Source of the DNA: Phycisphaerales bacterium
GTDB lineage: Bacteria; Planctomycetota; Phycisphaerae; Tepidisphaerales; Tepidisphaeraceae
DNA length: 51,558 nt
Reading direction: 5' to 3'
Assembly: GCA_028291615.1 (NCBI GenBank)
Contig: JAQGHM010000181.1
Span: 1 to 51,558 of the forward strand
The translations under genes were made by a program, and so were the position numbers. The notes beneath the pieces are model-generated. The model saw only the letters and a program-made list of their open reading frames with translations, did not search any database and had not been told where the DNA came from. Below, one piece after another: positions 15,297 through 24,673 of the stretch; the stretch's first letter is position 1, and the number at the start of each line of letters is the position of its first letter.

Positions 15297-17126
15297 ATGC
15301 GAAGTTGCGTATGGGTGTTGTTTTTGACCGTCAGTTGCGCCGCGGTTGCACAGGATGTGAAGCCCGGGCAACGGGATCGCAAGGAGCAGGGGAGTCCGCT
15401 TCCACTCGACAAATCCGCCGCCGCCATGACGCTGCCGGATGGGTTTAGCGCGACGCTCTTCGCGGGCGAACCGGACGTGCATCAACCGATCGGGTTCTGC
15501 ATCGATCATCGCGGCCGGCTTTGGGTGGCCGAGAACGATTCGTATCCGAAGTGGGAGGAGCACGGCAAGGACAAGATCGTCATCTTTGAAGACACGGACG
15601 GCGACGGCAAGTTCGACAAGCGCACCGTGTTCGCCGAAGGGTTTCACTACATCACCGGCGTGCAGGTGGGCATGGGCGGCGTCTGGGTGGCGGACTGTCC
15701 GAACCTGCTCTTCTTCCCCGTGAAAGAAGGCGAGGACAAGCCGTCGGGCGAGCCGGAGATCAAGCTCGATGGCTGGAACTGGAAGGGGCAGCACAACGTG
15801 CCCAACTCGCTAACGTGGGGCCCGGACGGTTGGCTTTACGGGTGCAACGGGATCACGGTGGACTCAGTCGTCGGCGCGCCCGGCACGCCGGCGGATCAGC
15901 GGGTGAAGATCAACTGCGGCGTCTGGCGGTATCACCCGACGAAAAAGATCTTCGAGCGCTACGCCGAGGGGACGACCAATCCGTGGGGCCTGGATTATGA
16001 CGAGCACGGGCAGATGTTCATGTCGAACAACGTGGTAGCGCACCTCTGGCACGTAATGCAAGGGGCGCATTACGAGCGGATGCGCGGGAACGACTTCGAT
16101 CCGTACATCTTCGCGCAGATCAAGACGATCGCCGATCACCTGCACTGGGGCGGCGGGGTTTGGACGAGCGGCCGGGGCGGAGAGGCAAACGACGCCGCGG
16201 GGGGCGGGCACTCGCACGCAGGGTTGATGCTGTACTACGGCGAGGCGTTTCCGCCTGAGTACCGCGGCAGCGCGTTCATGTGCAACACGCACGGGCACCG
16301 GATGAACAACGACGCGCTGGAGCGCAAGGGGAGCGGGTTTTTGGCTCACCATCGGCCGGACTTCATGCTGGCGAATGACAAGTGGTTCAAGGGCGTGAGC
16401 GTGCAGCAGGGGCCGGACGGATCGATCTACTTCATCGATTGGAGCGACACCGGCGAGTGCCATGATTACGACGTCACCGACCGGGAGCACGGGCGTATCT
16501 ACCGCGTGGCGTACAAGGGAACCAAGGCAGCGGCGGTCGACCTGACGAAGGAGAGCGACGAGAAATTGGTCGAGATGCAGACGTCGAAGAACGAGTGGCT
16601 CGCGCGGCATGCGCGCATCGTCCTGCGCGATCGCGGCCTTAAGGGCGATGCCAAGTCGAAGCTGACGGCGATGTTCGACTCCGACGGCGACGCCGTACAC
16701 CGCCTGCGGGCGATGTGGACGCTGCACCTGTGCGGCGCGATCGACGAGGGGCGCTTGATGAAGGGGCTGGCGGATTCAGATGAATACGTGCGCGGCTGGG
16801 CGATTCAATTACTCGCGGAGGACAAGCAACCGCCGACGGCGGCCCTGGCAAAGTTCGAGGCGATGGCGAAGGAGGATGCGTCGCCGGTGGTGCGGTTGTA
16901 TCTCGCCAGCGCGATGCAGCGGACGCCGATCCAACAACGTCGCGGCGTGATGGAAGCGCTGTTGGCGCACGAGGAAGACGCGACGGATCAGAACCTGCCG
17001 CTGATGTACTGGTACGCGCTGGAGCCGGTGGTGGGCGCGGATAAGAAGGGGGCGGTGGAGATGCTGTCGAAGGTGAAGATCGCAAAGGTGCGCGAATTGA
17101 TCGCGCGGCGGATGGCGATGAAGTGA
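15297..17126 (+). CDS. PVC-type membrane-bound dehydrogenase domain protein with HEAT-like repeats, no haem domain
   Basis: A 609-residue exported protein. The ATG at 15297 sits 6 nt after AGGAGG; an earlier ATG at 15291 touches that site. Residues 1-19 are a signal peptide. From LPDGFSATLFAGEPDVHQPI the sequence follows the putative membrane-bound dehydrogenase domain of planctomycetes and verrucomicrobia: GRLWVAENDSYP, DGDGKFDKRTVFAEG, NSLTWGPDGWLYGCNG, FMCNTHGHRMN and QGPDGSIYFIDWSDTGECHD. Helical HEAT-like repeats fill about residue 430 to the end. Many relatives continue into a cytochrome c domain; here the protein ends with no CxxCH, so electron transfer would need a partner. Confidence 0.86.
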   Translation: MRSCVWVLFLTVSCAAVAQDVKPGQRDRKEQGSPLPLDKSAAAMTLPDGFSATLFAGEPDVHQPIGFCIDHRGRLWVAENDSYPKWEEHGKDKIVIFEDTDGDGKFDKRTVFAEGFHYITGVQVGMGGVWVADCPNLLFFPVKEGEDKPSGEPEIKLDGWNWKGQHNVPNSLTWGPDGWLYGCNGITVDSVVGAPGTPADQRVKINCGVWRYHPTKKIFERYAEGTTNPWGLDYDEHGQMFMSNNVVAHLWHVMQGAHYERMRGNDFDPYIFAQIKTIADHLHWGGGVWTSGRGGEANDAAGGGHSHAGLMLYYGEAFPPEYRGSAFMCNTHGHRMNNDALERKGSGFLAHHRPDFMLANDKWFKGVSVQQGPDGSIYFIDWSDTGECHDYDVTDREHGRIYRVAYKGTKAAAVDLTKESDEKLVEMQTSKNEWLARHARIVLRDRGLKGDAKSKLTAMFDSDGDAVHRLRAMWTLHLCGAIDEGRLMKGLADSDEYVRGWAIQLLAEDKQPPTAALAKFEAMAKEDASPVVRLYLASAMQRTPIQQRRGVMEALLAHEEDATDQNLPLMYWYALEPVVGADKKGAVEMLSKVKIAKVRELIARRMAMK

Positions 17127-17132
17127 CCGCGA

Positions 17133-17786
17133 TTAAATCGTCTTGAGGCGCTTGATGCTTGGCAGTCCTGTGATTGGATCTTTCGTCACGGTGTCGGTCT
17201 TGTTGACGACGGCGTAGTCGTTGGCGGCGATGCCGTCTTTTGAGCCGCCGCCGCGGAGGGTGTCCTGGCCGGCGCCGTCGTCAGCGTAGAGGCGGTCATT
17301 GCCGAAACCGCCATCGAGGAGATCGGCTCCAACGTCGCCGGTGATGCGATCGGCGCCGTCTTCACCAAAGAGCGAATCGTTGCCGGCGCCGCCGTTGATG
17401 AGATCATCCCCCGCGCCGCCGTGGATCACGTCATTGGCATCGCCGCCGGTGAGGGAGTCGTTGCCATTCTGACCGTTGAGCGTCGATCGGATCGCAACGT
17501 GATACTTCCATCCGCCAGCGACCGAGACCGAGTCGTTTCCGTCTCCGGCGTTGACGAGAATGGATTTGACGGAAGCGAGGGGGAAGTTGGTCGTTTCAAC
17601 TGTGCTCAAGGTGCCAGTGTTGTCGGGCTTCTTGATCGTCGATTTCTGGGTCACAATCAGTTGGCCTTTGGTCGTGCGCACCATTGAGATGCGATCGTCA
17701 TTCGGCGTGCCGTTGATCGTGAGTAGGCCAACGGCAGAAAGGGAGGCCGATAAGAAGCGACGCTCTTCAAGAAGTTCGATATGCAT
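17133..17786 (-). CDS. RTX-type calcium-binding repeat protein with LEPR-XLL-type start
   Basis: A 217-residue protein starting MHIELLEERRFLSASLS, a LEPR-XLL variant at the very N-terminus. A small beta domain (INGTPNDDRISM... LVNAGDGNDSVSVAGG) precedes nonapeptide repeats of the GGxGxDxLx type (about 108-185) that form a calcium-binding parallel beta roll. The frame is open 78 codons upstream, but those residues overlap the divergent gene and AAGGGA precedes the ATG at 17786. Export is expected. The binding target is unknown. Confidence 0.82.
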   Translation of the reverse strand: MHIELLEERRFLSASLSAVGLLTINGTPNDDRISMVRTTKGQLIVTQKSTIKKPDNTGTLSTVETTNFPLASVKSILVNAGDGNDSVSVAGGWKYHVAIRSTLNGQNGNDSLTGGDANDVIHGGAGDDLINGGAGNDSLFGEDGADRITGDVGADLLDGGFGNDRLYADDGAGQDTLRGGGSKDGIAANDYAVVNKTDTVTKDPITGLPSIKRLKTI

Positions 17787-17985
17787 GAAATCCCTTGTAT
17801 TAATGTGTACGGCGGATGTTAGCTTTATTTGTGAGATATGCAACAGAAATTTTTGGGAAGCGTTCGGGCGGATGGCGGGGCCTAAGTTTTGATCGTTCTG
17901 GCAATGCGGTCTGACACGCGATACGGTAGCCCGCCTCGGAGGCAGGTAGAAACGCGCACTCCCCATCTTTTCAGCAGGAACCACC

Positions 17986-20900
17986 ATGTCCTTTCCCGGT
18001 CGGCAGGGCGGCCTCGTCAATTGCGTCAGCGAGGTGCTTGAGCCGCGACGGTTGTTATCCGTTGACGTGCTGACGTGGCATAACGATCAGGGGCGGACGG
18101 GGCTAAATTCTGGCGAGGTCATGCTGACCCCTGCCAACGTTAACGCCAGCACGTTCGGAAAACTATTCTCCTATCCGGTCACGGGCCAGGTCTACGCGCA
18201 GCCGCTTTACGTATCGAACCTGACAATTCCGGGGAAGGGCGTTCACAACGTCATTTTCGTCGTGACGCAGAACAACGATGTGTACGCGCTGGACGCCAAC
18301 AGCAACGCGGGCGTGGGCTCGGGCGTGCTGTGGCACGTCAATCTCGGACTAGCGGCGGCGACGCCCAATTCCTTTTTTGCCAACCGCTATGGGCCGTATC
18401 ACGATATTAATCCGCAGGTGGGGATCACCAGTACGCCGGTGATCGACCGCGCGACGAACACGATGTACCTGGACGCGTTTACGAACGACGTCGCTGGGCA
18501 GAACGTCTACTCGCACCACATTCACGCGATCGACCTGACGACCGGCGCGGACAAGCTCACGCCCAAGCTCGTGACCGCGGCCATGAAGGGAAACGGCGTC
18601 GGCGGCGACGGCACGACGATCACGTTTGCAGCCACGCAGCAGTTGCAGCGGCCCGCGCTGAGTTTGCTCAACGGCGTGCTCTACGTGACCTACGGCGGCT
18701 ACGCCGACACCGACCCGTATCATGGATGGATCCTGGGATTCAATCCGGCGACGCTGCAGTTGCAGAGCGTGTTGAATACGACGCCGAACCTGATCGCCAC
18801 GCCCGCCTCGGCGACGGCGGATGAAGGGGGCATCTGGATGACCGGGGCAGGCCTCGCGTCCGACGGCACGAACATGTTCCTGCTCATCGGCAACGGTGAC
18901 TTCAACGCCGCGCTGGGGGACTACGGCGATTCGATTTTGAAAGTCGCCCCCGATTCCAGCACGGTCGCGCAGCCGAACATCAACGGTTACGGTTTGAAGG
19001 TGGCGGACTATTTCACGCCGTACAACCAGTTGTCGTTGTCGAACGCCGATGCGGATCTCGGCTCGGGCGGGGGCATCGTGCTGCCCGATCAGCCGGGCGC
19101 GCATCCGCACGAATACGTCGGTGCGGGCAAGCAGGGCACGGTCTACCTCGTCGATCGCGACAATATGGGCGGCTACAACTCGACGACCGACAACGTAATC
19201 CAGAAGGTCAGTCTAGGGCACGGGGTTTTCAGCAGTCCCGCGTACTTCAACTTCTCGGTTTACTACCAAGGCGTCGGTGACGTACTGAAGCGGTATACGC
19301 TGACCAACGGCCTGCTCTCGGCAGCGCCGGCGGTGCAAGGGGCGCTTGCTTACAGCGCGACGCCGAGCATCTCGTCCAACGGCTCTGCCAACGGGATCGT
19401 CTGGGATACGCAGAACGATGCCACGCATCAGGTGCTGCACGCTTATAACGCGATCACACTCGCCGAGTTGTACAACAGCAACCAGAGCGGCACGCGCGAC
19501 CAGATGGGGACGGGCGTGAAGTTCATTACGCCGACCATCGCCGACGGGCGCGTGTTCGTGGGCGCCGACGGCGCGGTGAATGTCTATGGTCTCATTTCGC
19601 CGCCGACCACTGCGCCGGCGGCGCCATCAAGCCTTTCGGCGGCGGCGGCGAGCGCGACGTCGGTGCGCCTGACCTGGGTCGACAACTCCGACAACGAGGG
19701 CGGGTTTAAGATCGAACGCTCGCCTGACAATAACAGTTTCACGCAGATCGACATCGCCGGCGTGAACGCCACGAGCTATCTCGACACGACCGCCTCACCG
19801 AGCACGCAGTATTACTATCGCATCCGCGCGACCAACGTCATCGGCGACTCGGCGTACACGTCGCCTTCGGCAAGCGCCAGCACGCCGGCGGTCACCGGGG
19901 CGGTTTACGTGTACCACTTCGACGCGGGTTCGGGAACGCTCGCGGTCGATTCGATCGGCGGCAACAACGGCACCCTTACGGGTAGTCCGCTTCCGCAGTG
20001 GGTCGCGCCCGGTCGGGTCGGGTCGTCGGCGCTGAACTTCAGCGGCGACGGCGTCGCCCTGCAGACGGCGCTGGAATCGGCGGTGAAGGTGACGACCAAC
20101 CTTGCGCCGGTCCTGGGGTCGACCAGCACGCTGACGGCGTGGTTCAAAACGACGCAGGTCGGCAACAACACCCACTATTCGGCCCCGGCAATCACGGGGG
20201 TCGAGCAGGCGGGCGGCGGGAAGGACATTAACTGGGGGACGCTCAACGCGTCGGGGCGCATCGGCATTTACGTGGGAGATTCCGGCGGCATCTACAGCAT
20301 CAACCCCGTCAACGACGGCCAGTGGCATGCGATCGCCATGACCCGCGACGCCGTCACCGGCTTTGTCCAACTCTTCATCGATGGCGTGCTCCAGGGGAGC
20401 GGAACGTTCGTAGCGGGCGTTGAGACCAGCCAGTTCTTCCTGATCGGCGCGCTCTCGGACGTGGACAACGGCGGCATCATCCGCACGGGGGACAACTACT
20501 TCAATGGCAGCCTCGATGAAGTACGCATCTACAACCAGGTGCTGGGCGCCGACGAGATCAGCGGATTGTCGCAAATCCCCGCGGCGCCGACGCTCACGGG
20601 CGCGACGGCGATCTCCGGAACGCTGGTTCACCTTACGTGGACCAGCCCGTCGGCGTTCGCGCAGAATATCGAGGTCTACCGGAAGATCGGCACGGGTGGC
20701 ACGTACGGCTTGATTGCCACGCTTGGCGCCACTGCAACGGTATACGACGATCAAAACCTCACCCCCGGCACGCAGTATTTCTACACGATCAAGGCGACGG
20801 ATGTCGCGGGGAGTTCGCCCGCGTCCAACACGCTGAGCGTAACGCCGCCGCTGGCGACGGTCGTGGATAACCTGATCTTTTATAATGGCAGCAAGTTCGA

Positions 20901-21750
20901 CGACCAGAACGGATCGTCTAACATCACCGATCGAACTGCGATCGCCACCGACAAGCGCGCGCTCCTGCCGGGCCAGACGGCAACCTTTGCCAACTATTCC
21001 AGCTACGACAAGGGGATCAATGGCGTGCTGATCGACGTGGCGAACTTTTCGAACCTGCCGCGCTACGAGGATTTTTCGTTCACGATCGGCAATGATAATG
21101 CGCCCGGCGGCTGGGCGAGCGCGCCGGTGCCCGACATCATCAATACGTACCCCGGTCGCGGGCCGGGCGGGTCGACCCAGCTCACGTTGATCTGGGAGGA
21201 CAACCAGATCCAGAACACGTGGCTTCGCGTGGCTTTGCTGGCGAACTCCAACACCAACCTGGCCACGGATAACGTCTTCTATTTCGGTAGCGCCATCGCC
21301 TCGACAGGGAACAATCCGGCCAGCGCCGCCGTTACCACCGCGGATGACCTCGGCGCCCGCGCCAATAAGACGGGCCTGGGCAGTGCGACGCTCACGAACG
21401 TTTACGACTTCAACCGCGATGGCCGGGTGGACGTGCAGGACGAGCTGATCGCGCGCTCGCACCATTCGGGTCTGAGCCCGCTGCAACTGATCGCACCGCC
21501 CGCGGCGGCGGGCGCGGCGCCGGTGGTGGTGACGGGGGCCGAGGAGCTGTCGTCGGCGGTGGTCGCCAAACCCAAGCCAGCGCCAGAGCTCACACCGGCG
21601 CCGCGGCCCAAGCCGGTCGTTCAACCCAAGCCCAAGACGCCGCCCAGCGTGTTTGGGGCGGTGCGGATCGCGCCGCCGTTGAAGCCGGCGATATCGGTCA
21701 AGCGCAAAGAGACCAGCGACCTGCTGGGAAGGAACATGGGAGAGAAATGA
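17986..21750 (+). CDS. Giant exported multidomain protein: PQQ-like propeller, FN3, LamG, FN3, dockerin-like
   Basis: A 1254-residue protein with LEPR-XLL motif VLEPRRLLS at residues 17-25. Residues about 28-535 resemble a PQQ/quinoprotein-type beta-propeller (YAQPLYVSNL, VYALDANS, STPVIDRATNTMYLDAF). A fibronectin type III domain lies at about 540-630, a LamG/concanavalin-like domain at about 638-860 (LYFID-type DGQWHAIAMTRD, FIDGVLQGSG, GSLDEVRIYN), and a second FN3 at about 865-960. A beta domain starting NLIFYNGSKFDD spans about 961-1108. A dockerin-like calcium loop YDFNRDGRVDVQDE is near 1137-1150, and a Pro/Lys tail ends the protein. AGGAACC precedes the ATG. Its stop overlaps the next gene's start. 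Confidence 0.87.
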   Translation: MSFPGRQGGLVNCVSEVLEPRRLLSVDVLTWHNDQGRTGLNSGEVMLTPANVNASTFGKLFSYPVTGQVYAQPLYVSNLTIPGKGVHNVIFVVTQNNDVYALDANSNAGVGSGVLWHVNLGLAAATPNSFFANRYGPYHDINPQVGITSTPVIDRATNTMYLDAFTNDVAGQNVYSHHIHAIDLTTGADKLTPKLVTAAMKGNGVGGDGTTITFAATQQLQRPALSLLNGVLYVTYGGYADTDPYHGWILGFNPATLQLQSVLNTTPNLIATPASATADEGGIWMTGAGLASDGTNMFLLIGNGDFNAALGDYGDSILKVAPDSSTVAQPNINGYGLKVADYFTPYNQLSLSNADADLGSGGGIVLPDQPGAHPHEYVGAGKQGTVYLVDRDNMGGYNSTTDNVIQKVSLGHGVFSSPAYFNFSVYYQGVGDVLKRYTLTNGLLSAAPAVQGALAYSATPSISSNGSANGIVWDTQNDATHQVLHAYNAITLAELYNSNQSGTRDQMGTGVKFITPTIADGRVFVGADGAVNVYGLISPPTTAPAAPSSLSAAAASATSVRLTWVDNSDNEGGFKIERSPDNNSFTQIDIAGVNATSYLDTTASPSTQYYYRIRATNVIGDSAYTSPSASASTPAVTGAVYVYHFDAGSGTLAVDSIGGNNGTLTGSPLPQWVAPGRVGSSALNFSGDGVALQTALESAVKVTTNLAPVLGSTSTLTAWFKTTQVGNNTHYSAPAITGVEQAGGGKDINWGTLNASGRIGIYVGDSGGIYSINPVNDGQWHAIAMTRDAVTGFVQLFIDGVLQGSGTFVAGVETSQFFLIGALSDVDNGGIIRTGDNYFNGSLDEVRIYNQVLGADEISGLSQIPAAPTLTGATAISGTLVHLTWTSPSAFAQNIEVYRKIGTGGTYGLIATLGATATVYDDQNLTPGTQYFYTIKATDVAGSSPASNTLSVTPPLATVVDNLIFYNGSKFDDQNGSSNITDRTAIATDKRALLPGQTATFANYSSYDKGINGVLIDVANFSNLPRYEDFSFTIGNDNAPGGWASAPVPDIINTYPGRGPGGSTQLTLIWEDNQIQNTWLRVALLANSNTNLATDNVFYFGSAIASTGNNPASAAVTTADDLGARANKTGLGSATLTNVYDFNRDGRVDVQDELIARSHHSGLSPLQLIAPPAAAGAAPVVVTGAEELSSAVVAKPKPAPELTPAPRPKPVVQPKPKTPPSVFGAVRIAPPLKPAISVKRKETSDLLGRNMGEK

Positions 21751-22412
21751 TGTTGAGGAAATTTGTAAACACGCTGCACGGGTTAATGCTTAGGGCTTCG
21801 CTGGCGCTGCTGGCATTGGCGGTCATGCCGATCGCGACGTCGCGCGCGGACGTGATCACGGTGCCCCATGTGACGCTCCTGGCGAACACGCCGGGTCAAA
21901 CCGTCCTGATCACGATCAGCGGCGCGACCGCCGTCGCTGGCGAAGATTTCTTTGCGCAGATCGGGGATGGCGGCACGTTCAACAAGGGGACGAACACGAA
22001 GCCCATCTTCACGAACGTGGATATCCTTACCGGAACGATCTTCGCCGCGAGTAATACAGGCGCCACGCGCGATCCCAACAACCCCGAAAGCGCTCATCCG
22101 TTGATCTGGGTGGATGGCACGACGACGAACACCAGCATCAGCCCAACCGTCACCGACAGCGGCCTGCTGGCGACGTTGACGATCGACACCACCGGCGTCA
22201 CCAGTGGCACGTTCCCGCTCATCCTGAGCGGTGTGGGCTCCGGGCTGACCACTGGCGGCTTCACGACCGATCTGATCGGCGCGAACAACGCTCCGATCTC
22301 GCTGACGATCAACAACGGCTCGATCACCATTGCGGCGCCGGAACCGGTGGGCCTGGCATTGTTTGGCATCGTGCTGATCGTCACGCGCCGCCGCCGCCGC
22401 AAACTCACTTAA
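21747..22412 (+). CDS. Secreted protein with PEP-CTERM sorting signal
   Basis: A 221-residue protein whose ATG overlaps the previous stop codon (ATGA), so it is probably translationally coupled to the multidomain protein gene. An N-terminal signal (residues 1-34, ending TSRAD) precedes a cohesin-like beta region (VTLLANTPGQTVLITISG, LLATLTIDTTGV). The C-terminus is a clear PEP-CTERM tail: APEPVGLALFGIVLIV and then RRRRR. A cohesin-like partner next to a dockerin-like protein is an attractive pairing, but the cohesin resemblance is weak. Confidence 0.82.
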   Translation: MMLRKFVNTLHGLMLRASLALLALAVMPIATSRADVITVPHVTLLANTPGQTVLITISGATAVAGEDFFAQIGDGGTFNKGTNTKPIFTNVDILTGTIFAASNTGATRDPNNPESAHPLIWVDGTTTNTSISPTVTDSGLLATLTIDTTGVTSGTFPLILSGVGSGLTTGGFTTDLIGANNAPISLTINNGSITIAAPEPVGLALFGIVLIVTRRRRRKLT

Positions 22413-22414
22413 CC

Positions 22415-22432
22415 CGGCGTGAATACACGCCG
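22415..22432. terminator. Bidirectional terminator-like hairpin
   Basis: A 7-bp stem CGGCGTG/CACGCCG with an AATA loop, in the 36-bp gap between convergent genes. No long T-tract is present on either side. Confidence 0.55.
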
Positions 22433-22448
22433 CGCTAACCAAGTGGCG

Positions 22449-24494
22449 CTACTCCTCTTTCTCCTCCCGCGGCTTGTACTGCGCCACGATCTGCTGCTGC
22501 ACGTGCGGCGGGACGGGTTCGTAGTGGCTGAACTCCATCACGAAACTGCCCTGGCCACCGGTGACGCTCTTGAGTTGTGATTGATACTGCATCACTTCGC
22601 TCAGCGGCGCCTGCGCTTTGACGACGGCCATGCCGCCGGGCAGAAAGTCCTGCCCCTGGATGCGGCCGCGCTTGCCGGAGAGGTCGCCCGTGATCGAACC
22701 GACGTTGGCCTCGGGCACCGTCACTTCCATGTTGACGATCGGCTCGAGCAGCACCGGCTTGGCCTTAAGCACCGCATCCTTGAACGCGTACTTGCCGGCA
22801 GTGCGGAAGGCGACTTCCTTGCTGTCCACCGGATGATGCTTGCCGTCATACACGATCACCTTCACGTCCTGCAGCGGATAGCCCGCGAGCACGCCCTGAT
22901 CGAGCAGGTCACGCACACCCTTTTCGACGGCCGGAACGTACTGCCCAGGGATCGTTCCGCCGAAGATTTCGTCGGCGAACTCAAACCCTTCGCCGCGCTC
23001 CTTGGGTTCGATGCGGAGGTAGACCTCGCCGAACTGTCCAGCGCCGCCGGTCTGCTTCTTGTGCCTGTGGTGCCCTTCAGCCTTGAGCAGAATCGTCTCC
23101 TTGTAGGCGATCTTCGGCGGCTTGGTGTCCACCTCGATCCCGCGATTCTTCAACCGCTCCAGCACGAGCCGCAGGTGCAACTCGCCCAGACCGTAGACGA
23201 CCATCTCGTGGGTCTGGCGATCGACGTTGGTCTTAAACGTCGGATCTTCCTCGACGATCTTGTGGAGCGCGCCGCTGATCTTCTGTTCGTCCCCGCGCGA
23301 CTTCGGGCTGATCGCAAGGCCGTACATCGGCGTGGGAAAGCGCAGCGGCTTGAGGTGCACGCTATCGAGCGCGTGATCGTCGTGCAGGACGTCGTTGGTG
23401 TGGATGTCGTCGATCTTGGCGACCGCGCCGATGTCGCCGGTGATGATTTCCGTCGCCTCGCGGTGTTCCTTCCCCTGCAGGTGGAAGACGTGCCCGAGCT
23501 TGATCGGCTTTTTGTTGTGGCCAATGTAAACCTGCGACTGCCCGGTGATCCGCCCCTGGTGCACGCGAAAAAGTGCGAGCTTGCCGACGAACGGATCGGT
23601 CGTGACCTTGAACACGTGCGCCAGCAGCGGCCGCGTGCTCTCCTCGTGCACCTCGAACGGTTTTTCTTCGGTTCCGTCGCCACTCAGGAAGTTGGGCATG
23701 TTCCCCTCGATCGGCGATGGAAAGTGCAGGACGATCGCGTCGAGCAATTCCTTCAGCCCCACCCCGTTCTTCGCGTCCGTAAAGACAATCGGCACGACGT
23801 GCCCCTCGTCCATCGCCTTCTCGAATGGCGCGTGCAGCGCGGTGTAGTCCGGCTCTTCGCCGCCCAGATATTTCTCCATTAGGTTTTCGTCCATCTCGAC
23901 GATCTGGTCGAGGATCGCAGCATGGCAGCGGCGCACGGTGTCGAAATCCGCCGTCCCCTCCGTGCTCAGCAGGCAGTCCGCCACGCTCTTGCCGCTGCTC
24001 GTCGGAAGGTTGATCGGCAGGCATTCATTCCCGAACGCATCGCGGATCTGCTGCACCAGCGTCTCGAGGTGGACCTCGGGCATGTCGATCTTGTTGACGA
24101 TGATCGCGCGGCACTTGTTGCTCTCCTTCGCCGCCTCCATCAGCCGGCGCGTGACCACTTCGATGCCGCTCTGCGCGTTGATCACCACGGCCACCGTCTC
24201 CACCGCCGGCATGCACGCCACCGCCTGCCCGATCAGGTCCGGCGAGCCGGGGGTATCGATCAGGTTGATTCGCTTACCCTGGTGATCCAGGTGCAAGAGG
24301 GTCGAAAAGATCGAATGCCCATGTTCCTTTTCCTCCTTCTCAAAATCGCTGAACGAGGATCCGTCGGCGACCGTGGCCTTGCGGTTGACCGCGCCAGATG
24401 CGAACAGGAGTGCATCGACCAGCGTCGTCTTTCCCGAGCCCCCGTGACCGGCAATCAGGACGTTACGAATATCCGCGGTGGTATAGTTGGGCAT
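22449..24494 (-). CDS. Elongation factor G-like GTPase (EF-G paralogue)
   Basis: A 681-residue translational GTPase with the full EF-G domain order: GTP-binding domain (P-loop GHGGSGKT, residues 16-23; G4 NKID), domain II, then domains III-V ending in LSEVMQYQSQLKSVTGGQGSF. It is the EF-G-like/FusA2 type, not the housekeeping factor. The G1 motif lacks the AHIDAGKT form, and the G3 motif reads DTPGSPD where canonical EF-G has DTPGHVD. The GTPase-activating histidine is therefore replaced by Ser-Pro. Translocation or a stress-related ribosome role cannot be assigned from sequence. Confidence 0.9.
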   Translation of the reverse strand: MPNYTTADIRNVLIAGHGGSGKTTLVDALLFASGAVNRKATVADGSSFSDFEKEEKEHGHSIFSTLLHLDHQGKRINLIDTPGSPDLIGQAVACMPAVETVAVVINAQSGIEVVTRRLMEAAKESNKCRAIIVNKIDMPEVHLETLVQQIRDAFGNECLPINLPTSSGKSVADCLLSTEGTADFDTVRRCHAAILDQIVEMDENLMEKYLGGEEPDYTALHAPFEKAMDEGHVVPIVFTDAKNGVGLKELLDAIVLHFPSPIEGNMPNFLSGDGTEEKPFEVHEESTRPLLAHVFKVTTDPFVGKLALFRVHQGRITGQSQVYIGHNKKPIKLGHVFHLQGKEHREATEIITGDIGAVAKIDDIHTNDVLHDDHALDSVHLKPLRFPTPMYGLAISPKSRGDEQKISGALHKIVEEDPTFKTNVDRQTHEMVVYGLGELHLRLVLERLKNRGIEVDTKPPKIAYKETILLKAEGHHRHKKQTGGAGQFGEVYLRIEPKERGEGFEFADEIFGGTIPGQYVPAVEKGVRDLLDQGVLAGYPLQDVKVIVYDGKHHPVDSKEVAFRTAGKYAFKDAVLKAKPVLLEPIVNMEVTVPEANVGSITGDLSGKRGRIQGQDFLPGGMAVVKAQAPLSEVMQYQSQLKSVTGGQGSFVMEFSHYEPVPPHVQQQIVAQYKPREEKEE

Positions 24495-24661
24495 GGATCG
24501 GACTCCTGGTTATTCAGTTGTCAGCATTCGCCAGACGTGCCCGACGGCACGCCGTCAGTGATTAATTAAGTGTATCTACGAGAGTTGCGGGCGACAAAGG
24601 TTTCTTTTGGAGTCTGCCCTAAGGAATGCATGCTCGGAAGGAATCTTCTTGACTTTCCGAT

Positions 24662-24667
24662 TAAAAT
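24662..24667 (+). promoter_or_regulatory. Candidate -10 box for a leaderless transcript
   Basis: TAAAAT lies 6 nt before the GTG start of the acetyltransferase gene, which has no Shine-Dalgarno. A TTGACT occurs only 7 bp upstream, too close to serve as its -35. Confidence 0.3.
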
Positions 24668-24673
24668 GCACGT

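Noticed and set aside
19795..21624. Minus-strand ORF of 609 codons opposite the multidomain protein
   Set aside because: Arg-rich shadow without domains; the plus strand shows FN3, LamG and dockerin-like sequences.
22581..23882. Plus-strand ORF of 433 codons opposite the EF-G-like gene
   Set aside because: Antisense to a clear translational GTPase; no family character.
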